Assembly: GCF_024399475.1 (NCBI RefSeq)
Contig: NZ_CP101620.1
Span: forward strand, 496,001 to 560,000
Source of the DNA: Allocoprobacillus halotolerans
GTDB lineage: Bacteria > Bacillota_I > Bacilli_A > Erysipelotrichales > Coprobacillaceae
Direction: 5' to 3'
DNA: 64,000 nucleotides
Every line of letters begins with the position of its first letter. Within the stretch, counting starts at the first letter, position 1. The position numbers and the translations under genes were made by a program. Below the pieces are notes generated by a model. The model had not been told where the DNA came from and did not search any database. It worked only from the letters and a program-made list of their open reading frames with translations. This document shows positions 38,156-47,285 of this stretch, piece by piece.

Positions 38156-38749
38156 TCAAACCTTTATAATCTCCCATGCACAATACAACAAGAAAAGCGC
38201 AAGGGTAATGTTAATAATGCGAAAACATTTCTTATAACTGGATTGCAGTTTGATACCTAACAAAGCCCATGTAACAGAAGCTGCACTTCCTATAGCAGTG
38301 ACTCCAACTCCAGCTAAAATAAGTAATGGCAAACTATCGATATATGGAATCAGATAAGCTGTCAGCAGTGTGCTGATGTATAAATAAATTTTTATGTTCA
38401 CCAGCTGTAGCAGAAAACCTGTGGAGAAGCTTGGTGCTTTATTGGAATGAGAGGTTTCCGGATGGCTGACAGCAATATAAATTGCCAACCAAACCATATA
38501 TGCTACACCAATATATTTTAAAAATGATAGTACAGGAGAAAGTACCATATTTAAACTATATAGAGCCAACGTACAAATCATCTGAACCAGAAAATATCCG
38601 CAGCAAATTCCTAAAATTAATCGTTTTCCTTTTTTCCAACCAAAACGTGTAGTTGTATTCATAGCCAATATATTACCCGGTCCGGGTGTAAAGGAGCTAA
38701 TAACCATATAACAGGAAAGTGTTCCTAACATAGAAATGCTCATCTTCAT
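38156..38749 (-). CDS. LysE/RhtB-family amino-acid exporter
   Basis: A membrane protein of 197 residues with six hydrophobic helices and the family's FTPGPGNILAMNTTTRFGWKKG motif region after the first helix. Members export amino acids such as lysine, homoserine, threonine or cysteine. Placed with metY and under a neighbouring HxlR regulator, export of a sulfur amino acid or a homoserine derivative is a reasonable guess. The start may be 38749 or the ATG at 38743, both close to AAAGGGG. Confidence 0.87.
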   Translation of the reverse strand: MKMSISMLGTLSCYMVISSFTPGPGNILAMNTTTRFGWKKGKRLILGICCGYFLVQMICTLALYSLNMVLSPVLSFLKYIGVAYMVWLAIYIAVSHPETSHSNKAPSFSTGFLLQLVNIKIYLYISTLLTAYLIPYIDSLPLLILAGVGVTAIGSAASVTWALLGIKLQSSYKKCFRIINITLALFLLYCAWEIIKV

Positions 38750-38776
38750 GTACCCCTTTTTATTGTGTAATTTATA

Positions 38777-39150
38777 TTATCGGTAATCACATTTCTGACA
38801 TTGAGCCATTGTATGTTCACTATCGTCTTTATAAAAAATGCCAGACCACTTACAAATACTCTGAAGAATTGGCACAACAGATTGCCCCTTTGTCGTTAAA
38901 GAATATTCAACTTTTGGAGGGATTTCATCATAAGTTTTCCGATGGACAATCTCATCGGCAATCAGTTCTTTCAAAGTTGATGCTAAAACCGCATCTGTTA
39001 TGTTGCACATCTGTTTTCTGATTTCGCTGTAGCGTAATGTTTTCATTTCCGCAAGTACGCAAATAATTCTTGATTTCCATTTTCCTCCAAACACTTCCAA
39101 GCCGTACTCCAACGGGCAGCGAATATCTTCTTGTAATTTTTTTGATACAT
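38777..39150 (-). CDS. HxlR-family transcriptional regulator (frame broken near start)
   Basis: A winged-helix regulator of about 124 residues. CPLEYGLEVFGGKWKSRIICVLAE is the HxlR signature, followed by LRYSEIRKQM and the wing with PPKVEYSLTTKG. A C-terminal CQKC is present. Start ATG 39150 has GGAGA upstream; the seven-T run 39137-39143 is one short, after which LQEDIRCPLEY follows. HxlR regulators usually sense thiols, aldehydes or oxidants and control adjacent genes; here that would be the exporter and metY operon. Confidence 0.85.
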
Positions 39151-39329
39151 AATATAGTTCTCCTTTCGCTTTCCATTGTATCATACGGACTTTTTAAACA
39201 AAAGTAACTATGTAATTTATTAGTGTATTTCTATTTGTGGCGTCTGCTTATGACACAAGAATACACATTTTCTACATCGAATACATTTTTGAGGGGTAAT
39301 AACCGTTTTCGTCATTTTTTGTTTTGAAA

Positions 39330-39370
39330 AGGCGGATACAGAATTGTTAAAACTCTGCACTCGCCTGATT
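39330..39370 (-). terminator. Possible terminator of the PPOX-type gene
   Basis: On the minus strand GGCG-TGCAGA and TCTG-CCGCC can pair around an AT-rich loop and are followed by TTTTC. The stem has mismatches. Confidence 0.5.
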
Positions 39371-39379
39371 CATCAGTTC

Positions 39380-39772
39380 TTACAGTACCTTCTTATTGTC
39401 AGCACCGGGAGTAGTAACAATAACTTTTTCTGGATCAATAATCAATGCCCCCTTTGCTGTAGCTGCTCCATTGAACATTTTTTCTACCATAGCCTTAAAG
39501 GTATCGACAACGGCACCTTCGGTCACATATTCAGCCGTTCCTTTAATCTGATAACCTTCCAAATTCTGTGGGTCATAAACAGAAATAGCAATTTTACCAT
39601 TGCTGGCTTTGATGTTATTTAATGTAGTTTCCAGAAACACATCACCCACAACCAGCTTACCATCCTCTGTTACATCTTTAAAGGCAACCGGAACAACATT
39701 CGGCTCGCCATCTGCACAAGTTGCTAAATCCCACATACCTTCTTTTAACAGCTTCAAAACACTCTCATTCAT
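39380..39772 (-). CDS. Pyridoxamine 5'-phosphate oxidase-like flavin protein
   Basis: A split-barrel flavin-binding protein of 130 residues: MWDLATCADGEPNVVPVAF at the front, a central GKIAISVYDPQNLEGYQIKGTAEYV and a short end. Proteins of this type bind FMN or F420-like cofactors and reduce small molecules, or only store flavin; the function here is not known. ATG 39772 is preceded by GGAGG. It is the most upstream cargo gene of the block and has its own terminator. Confidence 0.83.
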   Translation of the reverse strand: MNESVLKLLKEGMWDLATCADGEPNVVPVAFKDVTEDGKLVVGDVFLETTLNNIKASNGKIAISVYDPQNLEGYQIKGTAEYVTEGAVVDTFKAMVEKMFNGAATAKGALIIDPEKVIVTTPGADNKKVL

Positions 39773-39790
39773 TTTTTGAATTACCTCCAA

Positions 39791-40569
39791 ATTTGATTTC
39801 GTACTCTTTTATTTGAGCTATGCTCATTATAAGAAAATAACTTATGCCAAACAAGATATTAGCAAATTTATGAGTTACTCATAAATTTCATAGTATTATT
39901 TTTCTGTAAGATACGGAATAATGGGAGCTGTTAATCAAATTCTTGTGTGTTACTTTATGACATATGAACATTTGCTCAAGGCACACATTCACTATATACA
40001 GATATACAGCAAGGTTCTTTCAAAAATGGTGTAGTAGTGGTGTAGTAAACGCCTTTATCTGCCACAGAATCATTGATTTTACAGGCTTTTTCGGGACTTT
40101 TCAAGATATTGCCGTGACATCAAAATATTTTTAACAGTGACATCACTATTTTTTGATTTATTTAACTTTTTGTATTTTTTCTTTGTTCATTTAACTGTAT
40201 AAAAAAAGAAATAAGCTATAGAAAAGAAAAATCATAAAATAACAACTTATTCTAACTCACTGACTATTATAAAACTTTGCAAACAAACAAAAATTTGATA
40301 ATAAAATATGCCCTTGATTCACCCTTTAAAATCAAAGCACATATCAAAAATACCTATTTCAATTGTCTTATTCCTTATAAAAACAATCATTTATAATAAT
40401 CAAATATGAATAAACATTTCTATAAAACAGCATAAGTAATAGGTTTACATACGATTCAATCAATTCTTGTAAAAAGGAAATGATGTAAGAATTCAGGCAT
40501 ATAATTTGAATATACACAAAAAGATAGTTGATGAATTGACTTATATTTCATAAAGGAGGTTATCTCAAA
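39791..40569. other. Intergenic region at the right edge of the acquired block
   Basis: This 780-bp stretch has no supported gene. Its left part is cargo promoter DNA; at about 40020-40060 are the repeat AAATGGTGTAGTA and a second TGGTGTAGTA. From 40120 on it returns to very AT-rich chromosomal composition and holds the upstream region of the AraC gene. The minus-strand sequence at 40020-40110 reads open without a start (for example KSPEKACKINDSV) and may be an integrase-end relic. Confidence 0.5.
40024..40036 (+). repeat. 13-bp direct repeat, right copy (possible att remnant)
   Basis: AAATGGTGTAGTA, same orientation as 34887-34899; a second TGGTGTAGTA follows at 40038-40047. It marks the change from GC-richer to AT-rich sequence. 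Confidence 0.5.
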
Positions 40570-41434
40570 ATGTCTACACTTCATTCCATTGAGTTATTTG
40601 AAAAAATCCTAATATAAAGAAAGAATTTCCGCTTTTAATCTTAGATATCAATAATAATCACTACATCCCACCAATATTAAAATTTCATGAAATGCACTGG
40701 CACGAAGATATTCAAATCACTTATGTTATCCATGGTACTATTCAAGTTCAAACCCTTGACCATTCTCTTGAAGTTCAAGTTGGTCAAGCTATTTTCATCA
40801 ACAAAAAAATCTTGCATCAGATTACAGAAATCAAAGATACACACTATCGTTCCTTTCTTTTCCCGATATGTTTATGCAATTCTATCAAGATTCTTCCGTT
40901 TTTCATCAAGTCTGCACATTTTTAAATCAACATTTTACAAGCAATCTTATTAAAGATAAAGCGACTATCCAAATCATTCAACAAATCAATGATTTTGCCT
41001 TTTGTCAAAAAAATCCATTCTATATCTATCAAATGCTTATTTATATAAATCAGCTAATGCTTAAACTCATGCAAACACTACCTGTTTCTACCAAACCATT
41101 TTCCAGTGACCAAAATTTAAGCATTCAAAAATGTTTAAGCTATATTCATATCCACTATCAAGAAGATATCACATCGAATGATATCGCTACTTATGGTGAT
41201 ATCTCTGCAGGTTATTGCGGTAGATTTTTTCAAAAAACATTAAAAACATCACCGTATGAATATCTGATTGATTTTCGTATTCAAAAAAGTTTAGAGCTAA
41301 TGACTACACCACATTATACCATTACCCAGATTGCCACTTCTGTTGGTTTTAATAGTGTTTCTCATTTTATTCAATGCTTTAAGAAAAAATTAAAGATGAC
41401 ACCTAAACAATATCAAAAACAAATATCTCGTTGA
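40570..41434 (+). CDS. AraC-family transcriptional regulator (frame broken twice)
   Basis: A regulator of about 288 residues with an N-terminal cupin-like sensor (MHWHEDIQITYVIHGTIQV) and a C-terminal double helix-turn-helix (DITSNDIATYGDISAGYCGRFFQ and ITQIATSVGFNSVSHFIQCFK). The frame is lost in the A run 40601-40606 and again near 40861 (SFLFP then DMFMQFYQ); each needs one added base. ATG 40570 has an AAAGGAGGTT site. It converges with the MFS gene, so its target is not obvious; regulators of this shape usually respond to sugars. Confidence 0.85.
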
Positions 41435-41437
41435 TAA

Positions 41438-41463
41438 TAAAAGTTCCTCACGGAACTTTTATT
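41438..41463. terminator. Bidirectional terminator between the AraC and MFS genes
   Basis: AAAAGTTCC and GGAACTTTT form a 9-bp stem with a TCAC loop, followed by ATTTTT on the plus strand and TTATTA on the minus strand. Confidence 0.85.
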
Positions 41464-42629
41464 TTTCTATATCAACTTTTGGCAATGTTAAAGATACTAG
41501 TAAGGAAATCAATGCAATCCCTGCAATTGTATATAATGTCATAGATAAACCTTGATAATCTCCAATCAAACCAAGAGCTGGACAAAGAATCACACCTACT
41601 GAAACGGCTAATCTTAATGTTACACCAGAAGCAAATCCAGTATGATGAGGTAAATACTGCTGTCCTAATACAACCATTGGATTATATGATAAACTTTCAG
41701 CAATAGCCAGTGGTACAAGCATCATCATTGCAAAAAATATATGCGAAGTCATCGTAAAAATGATTAAACTTAGAAAGAAAATCACAAATGATATAGTAAT
41801 TATTTTTTGATAACCAAAACGATCTGCCAGAGAGCCTCCTATCAATGCAGCTATAGCACCAATCGCAAAATAAAGACTTAATGCCATATTTCCAAATGAT
41901 TCATTTTGATGCAAATTTTGAATAAAATACAAGGCTAAAAAAGTACTCATCCCATTAGTAATGATAGAATGACCAAACACAGTAATACATAACTTGATAA
42001 ATACACCCCATTGATCTTGACCCATATTCTTTTGATTATCATCACTTTTTTCTTCGGCAACTCTTTGTTCACCTAATTCCTTAAAATCTTTCAAAAATAA
42101 AGATGAAATCGTTCCAAAAATAAATGATGGCAACAAAAATATTAAAGTTCCCTTCATACCAAATAACATGATTGAAGATGAACTCAAAATTGGTCCAAGT
42201 GTTGAACCTATTTTTCCACCAAAAGAGAAAATACTGACACCTTTTCCTTGTTTATTTTGATCAGAAGATAGACTGACAAGTTGAGCTGCTTGAGGATGAA
42301 ACATCGCCACTCCTATACCACCTATAATCACTGCAAGACATAAACCATAAAAATGTGAAATAAGTCCAGTTAAAGCCATCCTGCCTCCTGCCAGTAAAAC
42401 ACCCAATGCCATAATATAAGGTTTATTCTTTTTATCAGCAAGATGCCCAAAAACAAGTTGAACAAGGGAACCAAAAATATTAGATAACGTCACTAACATG
42501 GCAGCCGTTATATAATCATAATGATATGAAGCAATAATAAATGGTAAAACTGCTGATAAAGCTCCTTGATTAATATCTGAACACGCATGCCCTAAAGCTA
42601 AAACATATTGATAATATTTTTCTATTCAT
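41459..42629 (-). CDS. MFS transporter, fosmidomycin-resistance-like (frame broken near start)
   Basis: A 12-helix transporter of about 389 residues. LVQLVFGHLADKKNKPYIMALG is the loop 2-3 signature, FHPQAAQLVS matches the Fsr/fosmidomycin-resistance group, and GGSLADRFGYQKI is the second-half loop. The N-terminus lies in another frame: ATG 42629 gives MNRK, then one extra A at about 42616-42620, then YYQYVLALGHACSDINQGAL. Substrates of the group include fosmidomycin and sugar phosphates; here unknown. Confidence 0.83.
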
Positions 42630-42740
42630 CTACTTTCGCCTTCTTTCTATAATCTAATTATATAATTATTTCAATCAAATAATAACAATTTTAAGACTAC
42701 ATACACTTATTTTTATCAATATTTAAACCTATTCATATAT

Positions 42741-42766
42741 AAAAAAGCCATACTTTTCAGTATGAC
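42741..42766 (-). terminator. Terminator of ogt
   Basis: GTCATACT and AGTATGGC pair around a GAAA loop on the minus strand and are followed by six T, 14 bases past the ogt stop. Confidence 0.8.
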
Positions 42767-42779
42767 CATAACAATTGAT

Positions 42780-43313
42780 TTACAATGCTGTTCCTGTCTT
42801 AGGAATAGAGAACGAATCCATCGAAACACCTTCTAATTTTAATAATGCGACTTTTTTATCAATACCTCCAGCATAACCAGTTAAAGAACCTTGTGACCCT
42901 ACAACTCTATGACAAGGGACAATAATAGAAATTTCATTATGTCCAACAGCCCCACCAACCGCTTGTGCTGACATTCTTTTGAGTCCTTTTCGTTTCGCTA
43001 TGATACCAGCAATTTCACCATAAGTCATGGTTTTACCATAAGGAATCGCATAAAGGATTTCCCATACTTCCTTTTGAAAATCTGTTCCTATAAAATGAAG
43101 TGGTAACTGAAATTCTGGTTCTTGTCCTTGAAAATAAATATCCAACCACTTTTTTGTATCTTTTAATATGGGTGTTTCTTTTTCTACATGTTCTTGATCT
43201 AAATATAAAGCAAAATATTTTTGACCAACAAACCATAAACCCGTTAATCCAATATCATCTGCCGCTAACAAAATATCCCCTAATGGAGAATGATAATAAC
43301 TTGTATATTGCAT
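42780..43313 (-). CDS. ogt: Methylated-DNA--protein-cysteine methyltransferase
   Basis: A 177-residue suicide enzyme that takes the methyl group from O6-methylguanine. The acceptor Cys is in IVPCHRVVGSQGSLTGYAGG; the DNA-binding helix is in YGEIAGIIAKRKG. ATG 43313 has GAGGTGAT upstream; an earlier ATG at 43331 would overlap the preceding gene. It follows a 3-methyladenine glycosylase with a 4-base gap, so both alkylation-repair activities are made from one message. Confidence 0.93.
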   Translation of the reverse strand: MQYTSYYHSPLGDILLAADDIGLTGLWFVGQKYFALYLDQEHVEKETPILKDTKKWLDIYFQGQEPEFQLPLHFIGTDFQKEVWEILYAIPYGKTMTYGEIAGIIAKRKGLKRMSAQAVGGAVGHNEISIIVPCHRVVGSQGSLTGYAGGIDKKVALLKLEGVSMDSFSIPKTGTAL

Positions 43314-43317
43314 ATAA

Positions 43318-43935
43318 TCACCTCGTTTCAATATTTTCCAAAGAAGCTATTGCCCAAAAATAAATACTAGCAACACTCCCATAAGGACTGAATCTTTTTT
43401 TATATTTTTCAAATAATCTCTTATCTATCTTTTGATGATGATAGACAATTTTCATTCCTTTTAAAATAGCTAAATCTCCATAACTTAAAACATCAGGACG
43501 TTCTAAACAATGTAACAATATCATTTGGGCTGTCCATACACCTATTCCATTCAAAGAAGATAATTCTTTGATAATCACTTCATCACTTTTCTTTTCAAAA
43601 CTATGAAAATCAACTTCATTATTCATTATTTTATCACACAACTCTAAAATATAATCAGCTTTTTTAAAAGTCATTCCAAAAGACTGTATCTTCTCTTTTC
43701 CTGCATTAATAATTATATCAGGTTGAATACTTCCTAATTCATATACCATTCTATCCCAAATCGTTTGATGTGCTTTGGTTGAAATTTGTTGTCCAACAAT
43801 ATAATAAATAAGCGAAGAAAAAATATCATGATGAACCGGTCGATCAATATGCCCAAGTTGATCGATGTAAACAGCTAACTTTTTATCTTTACTTTTTAAA
43901 TATTCTATTTCTTTTGCGCCATATTGAAAATACAT
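43318..43935 (-). CDS. DNA-3-methyladenine glycosylase, HhH-GPD (AlkA type)
   Basis: A base-excision glycosylase of 205 residues. The helix-hairpin-helix LSSLNGIGVWTAQMILL and the following catalytic Asp in SYGDLAILKGM define the AlkA/HhH-GPD family; VGQQISTKAHQTIW is the typical N-terminal helix. It removes alkylated purines. ATG 43935 follows AGAGGTATGG. It is the first gene of the pair with ogt. Confidence 0.9.
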   Translation of the reverse strand: MYFQYGAKEIEYLKSKDKKLAVYIDQLGHIDRPVHHDIFSSLIYYIVGQQISTKAHQTIWDRMVYELGSIQPDIIINAGKEKIQSFGMTFKKADYILELCDKIMNNEVDFHSFEKKSDEVIIKELSSLNGIGVWTAQMILLHCLERPDVLSYGDLAILKGMKIVYHHQKIDKRLFEKYKKRFSPYGSVASIYFWAIASLENIETR

Positions 43936-43947
43936 GACCATACCTCT

Positions 43948-44285
43948 TTATTCTACTTTAAAATAATGATTAGAATCCACTGGTGCGTCTTGTCGTTGAT
44001 TCATACCATATTGTCTAATAGGACATTTGATAATCTTCAAAATCTTCCTCTCGTCCTTTCTTTTGACTTTTTCTATGTTTTTCAAAATTTCTCCACTCTT
44101 GAATACTTTCTTCATTTTCCCATACTGTCAAACTCAAAAGTTTCCCTTCTGTTTATAAACTTGTAAAACGTTCAGCTCTGATAAACCCTTTAACATATTT
44201 CAAATTCTCTTTTAATTGACTTGCTTGTTTAAGATAATCTTCCATCTTTTATATTGACTTCAAATAAAACTATCACTTGATGCAT
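43948..44285 (-). pseudogene. Decayed antibiotic biosynthesis monooxygenase (ABM) family gene
   Basis: Starting at ATG 44285 with an AAAAGGGGG site, the minus strand encodes MHQVIVLFEVNIKDGR, then in another frame YLKQASQLKENLKYVKGFIRAERF, LSLTVWENEESIQEWRNFEKH, and in a third frame IRQYGMNQRQDAPVDSNHYFKVE to the stop at 43948. This is the plan of a one-domain ABM monooxygenase of about 110 residues. An in-frame TAA at 44153-44155 and two frame changes break it. It lies just upstream of the alkylation-repair pair. Confidence 0.7.
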
Positions 44286-44396
44286 GATAAATCCCCCTTT
44301 TCTTTTCTATCTTCATTATATAAAGATTATTATCAAATAATAGCCTTATTTCCACCAATCATGTTTCATTATATCAATATATCAACCTTTTTATAT

Positions 44397-44447
44397 AAAA
44401 AAAGCTGTCTCAACAACTTTTCAGTCATCTATGACAGCCTTTTATTT
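44397..44447 (-). terminator. Terminator of fba
   Basis: On the minus strand AGGCTGTC and GACAGCTT pair across a 23-base loop (itself able to fold) and are followed by seven T. Confidence 0.7.
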
Positions 44448-44448
44448 A

Positions 44449-45315
44449 TTAAGCTTTACCTATGCATCCGAATAATTCCATTTTTTCTTTAACACAAGTT
44501 TTAATAGCTTCAGCACCTGGAGCTAATAATTTACGTGGATCGAATCCTTTACCTTCTAAGTCTTTACCAGCTTCAATATATTTACGAGTTGCTTCTTGGA
44601 AATATAATTGACATTCAGTATTAACATTAATTTTAGAAACTCCTAAAGTGATTGCTTTTTTAATCATATCAGCTGGAATTCCTGTACCACCATGTAATAC
44701 TAATGGTAAAGTTCCTGTTTCTTTTTGAATAGCATCTAACGCTTCAAAATCTAAACCTTCCCAGTTTTCTGGATATTTTCCATGAATGTTTCCAATACCT
44801 GCTGCTAAGAAATCAACACCTAAGTCAGCAATCATTTTACATTCTTGAGGATCGGCAACTTCACCTTTTCCTACAACACCGTCTTCTTCTCCACCAATTG
44901 AACCAACTTCGGCTTCAACTGATACACCTTTTTCATGGCATAAAGCAACGATTTCTTTTGTTTTTTCAATATTTTCTTCGATTCCGTAATGAGAACCATC
45001 AAACATAATTGAAGAGAAACCTGCATCTAATGCAGCTTTTGCACCTTCATAGCTACCATGATCTAAGTGTAAAGCAACTGGTACTGTAATATTTAAAGCA
45101 TCAACCATTGCTTTAACCATTGCAGAAACTGTTGTAAATCCAGTCATATATTTTGCAGCTCCTTCAGAAACTCCTAAGATAACTGGTGCTTTTAATTCTT
45201 CTGCAGTTAATAAAATTGATTTTGTCCATTCTAAGTTGTTGATGTTAAATTGACCAACAGCATAGTGACCTGCTTTTGCTTTATCAAGCATTTCTTTAGC
45301 TGAAACTAATCCCAT
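44449..45315 (-). CDS. fba: Class II fructose-1,6-bisphosphate aldolase
   Basis: A zinc aldolase of 288 residues in glycolysis. The first zinc His pair is in PVALHLDHGSYEGAKAA, the Asp/Glu block in VSVEAEVGSIGGEEDG, a further zinc His in GIGNIHGKYP, and VLHGGTGIPADMIKKAI binds phosphate. The codon bias is that of a strongly expressed gene and no frame error occurs. ATG 45315 follows AAAGGAGATT. It has its own terminator. Confidence 0.96.
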   Translation of the reverse strand: MGLVSAKEMLDKAKAGHYAVGQFNINNLEWTKSILLTAEELKAPVILGVSEGAAKYMTGFTTVSAMVKAMVDALNITVPVALHLDHGSYEGAKAALDAGFSSIMFDGSHYGIEENIEKTKEIVALCHEKGVSVEAEVGSIGGEEDGVVGKGEVADPQECKMIADLGVDFLAAGIGNIHGKYPENWEGLDFEALDAIQKETGTLPLVLHGGTGIPADMIKKAITLGVSKINVNTECQLYFQEATRKYIEAGKDLEGKGFDPRKLLAPGAEAIKTCVKEKMELFGCIGKA

Positions 45316-45404
45316 AATTCAAATCTCCTTTACTTTTTATTACAAATATATCATACACTGATTTTATAAAAATTTCCATAAATATTCTCTTTTTTATATC
45401 AATT

Positions 45405-46548
45405 TTATAATTCTTTGATTGCTTTTTCTAATTGTTCTAAAGCACATTGAAGAATAGAAAGTGGACAAGCGACATTGAATCTTCCAAAACCTTCGCCACC
45501 TGTTCCAAAAATATAACCTTCATCCAACCACAAATAAGCCTTTCCTAACATAAACTTTTCAAGTTCATCTTTATCCATATCTAAACTTCTCATATCAACC
45601 CAAACAAGATATAAACCTTCAGGAGCTATCACTTTGATTTCAGGTAATCTTTCTTTAAAGAAATCCCGCATATATTGAATATTAGCTGCTAAATAATCTA
45701 TCAGTTCATCAACCCATTTGGCACCATATGTTTAAGTTGCTTGACAAGCTTCTAATCCAAAAATATTAGGATCACTCATTCCTGAGGCATCTTTTTAATG
45801 TTTAAATTTTTCACGTAGAGTTTCATTTTAATAATGATATTAGGTGTCTGTAAAGCCGCTAAGTTAAATGTTTTTAATGGTGCTGTACAAATATCACCAA
45901 AAGAAGGATTAACATTGCAGAAAGAAACATGTTGATGTCCTGAATAAATAAAGTCCATATGAATTTCATCACTTATAACAATCACATGATGTCTTTGACA
46001 AATTGTTCCTATTTGATATAACTCATCCTTAGTCCATACTTTTCCAATTGGATTGTGGGGATTACATAAAATAAACATTTTCACATCGTGATCAATTATT
46101 TGTTTTTCAAAAACATCAAAATCACATTCATAATGATTATCTTTGAAAACTAAAGGACATTCGACAATTTGACGTCCATTGACCTGAATAGATGCATCAA
46201 AAGGATAATAAACAGGTTTCATAATCATGACGTAGTCATCTTTTTTCGTAAATGCTTTAACCGCAAGTTTTAAAGCCCCAACAACTCCAGATGTTATGAC
46301 AATCCAATCTTGTTCAAGGTGTAACTAGTGACGTGTTGCCATCCAATTTATGACAGCCTGATAATAACTTAGTGTAGGCGTAGCGTAACCAAAAACACCA
46401 TGCTGTGCACGTTTAACCAAAGCCTCTTTCACTTCTGGCAAATCCATATCTGCCACCCACATTGACACAATACGTGAATCTTGAGCTTTTTCACGATCAT
46501 ATTTAATACTATTTGTTCCTCTTCTTTCAATCACTTTATCAAAATCAT
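45405..46548 (-). pseudogene. malY: Decayed MalY/PatB-type cystathionine beta-lyase (C-S lyase)
   Basis: The parts of a PLP C-S lyase of about 380 residues are in order: FDKVIERRGTNSIKYD, VSMWVADMDLPEVKEAL, CNPHNPIGKVWTKDEL, SDEIHMDFIYSGH, APLKTFNLAALQTPN with the PLP Lys, and the C-terminal FNVACPLSILQCALEQL. The reading frame has in-frame stops at 46325-46327 (TAG), 45795-45797 (TAA) and 45732-45734 (TAA), and frame shifts at the start (46548) and near 45830. With three stops it cannot make a whole enzyme. ATG 46548 overlaps the TrmH stop. Confidence 0.82.
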
Positions 46549-47285
46549 ATATTTTCTTTTAATACCTCTTTTCCTTCCCATTGTTCTTTTGAAAAATGAA
46601 ATAACGCTATACCTAATGCCATTGATAAATTCAATGAATCAATATCCTCACTATGAGGAATAAAAATACTTTGACCATAATTCAGATAATGATCATCTAA
46701 ACCATGACTTTCATTACCCAAAATCAAACTATATGGTTTTTCAGGTAAAACCTGATGAATATTTGTAGCTCCTTCCAACATAAAAGGATAAAATTTTCGA
46801 TTTGAAAACTGTTGATAATAATCTTCAAATGAATCATAATAAACAGCATTTAAATGAAAGATTGCTCCCATTGAAGCACGAATTACCTTAGGATCAAAAA
46901 TATCGACTGCAGGTTTAATAATTACCAAATTTTTATAGCCAAAACCAAGCATTGTACGCATCATCGTACCCATATTACCCATATCCATAGGATGTTCCAA
47001 AACAACATGATTGTCGTTTTGTAAACAAGATTGATAAGTTTCAAAAACACCTATCGCATAACAATTATTTTTAGGACTTAGTTTTTCAATCGTACGATCA
47101 TGTATATCAATAGGAATATGATGTTTTTGACATAATGTTTGAATTACAGGATATCCCTTATTTTGTTCAATAGAAGAATGAACGACAACTCTTTTGACAT
47201 TTTGTGGTCTTTGTTTTAATAATTCAATTGTTGGAAAAACGCCAAGAGTATAAGAAGATGCATCCCCTTTTTTATATAATTTCAT
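46545..47285 (-). CDS. TrmH/SpoU-family RNA 2'-O-methyltransferase
   Basis: A knotted methyltransferase of 246 residues that methylates a ribose in tRNA or rRNA. The three SPOUT motifs are HPMDMGNMGTMMRTMLGFG, LILGNESHGLD and LNLSMALGIALFHF. ATG 47285 lies inside the end of the Sel1-repeat gene and within reach of its GGAGG; the frame is open further upstream but that part is antisense to the conserved end of the neighbour's frame. The RNA target is not known. Confidence 0.87.
   Translation of the reverse strand: MKLYKKGDASSYTLGVFPTIELLKQRPQNVKRVVVHSSIEQNKGYPVIQTLCQKHHIPIDIHDRTIEKLSPKNNCYAIGVFETYQSCLQNDNHVVLEHPMDMGNMGTMMRTMLGFGYKNLVIIKPAVDIFDPKVIRASMGAIFHLNAVYYDSFEDYYQQFSNRKFYPFMLEGATNIHQVLPEKPYSLILGNESHGLDDHYLNYGQSIFIPHSEDIDSLNLSMALGIALFHFSKEQWEGKEVLKENI

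Larger units (their letters stand above)
34880..40047. mobile_element. Acquired GC-richer block with integrase remnant and cargo genes
   Basis: Between about 34.88 and 40.05 kb base composition rises from about 30% to 40-50% GC and codon use changes. The block starts with an integrase remnant, has a chimeric junction near 35.39 kb, then an orphan DNA-binding domain and five cargo genes on one strand (metY, GNAT, LysE, HxlR, PPOX). A 13-bp repeat AAATGGTGTAGTA lies at 34887-34899 and 40024-40036 and could be what is left of attachment sites. No conjugation or replication genes remain, so it cannot move on its own. Confidence 0.6.

Noticed and set aside
43942-44166. Plus-strand open frame opposite the ABM remnant
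   Set aside because: The opposite strand carries the recognisable monooxygenase segments; the plus-strand product is low-complexity.
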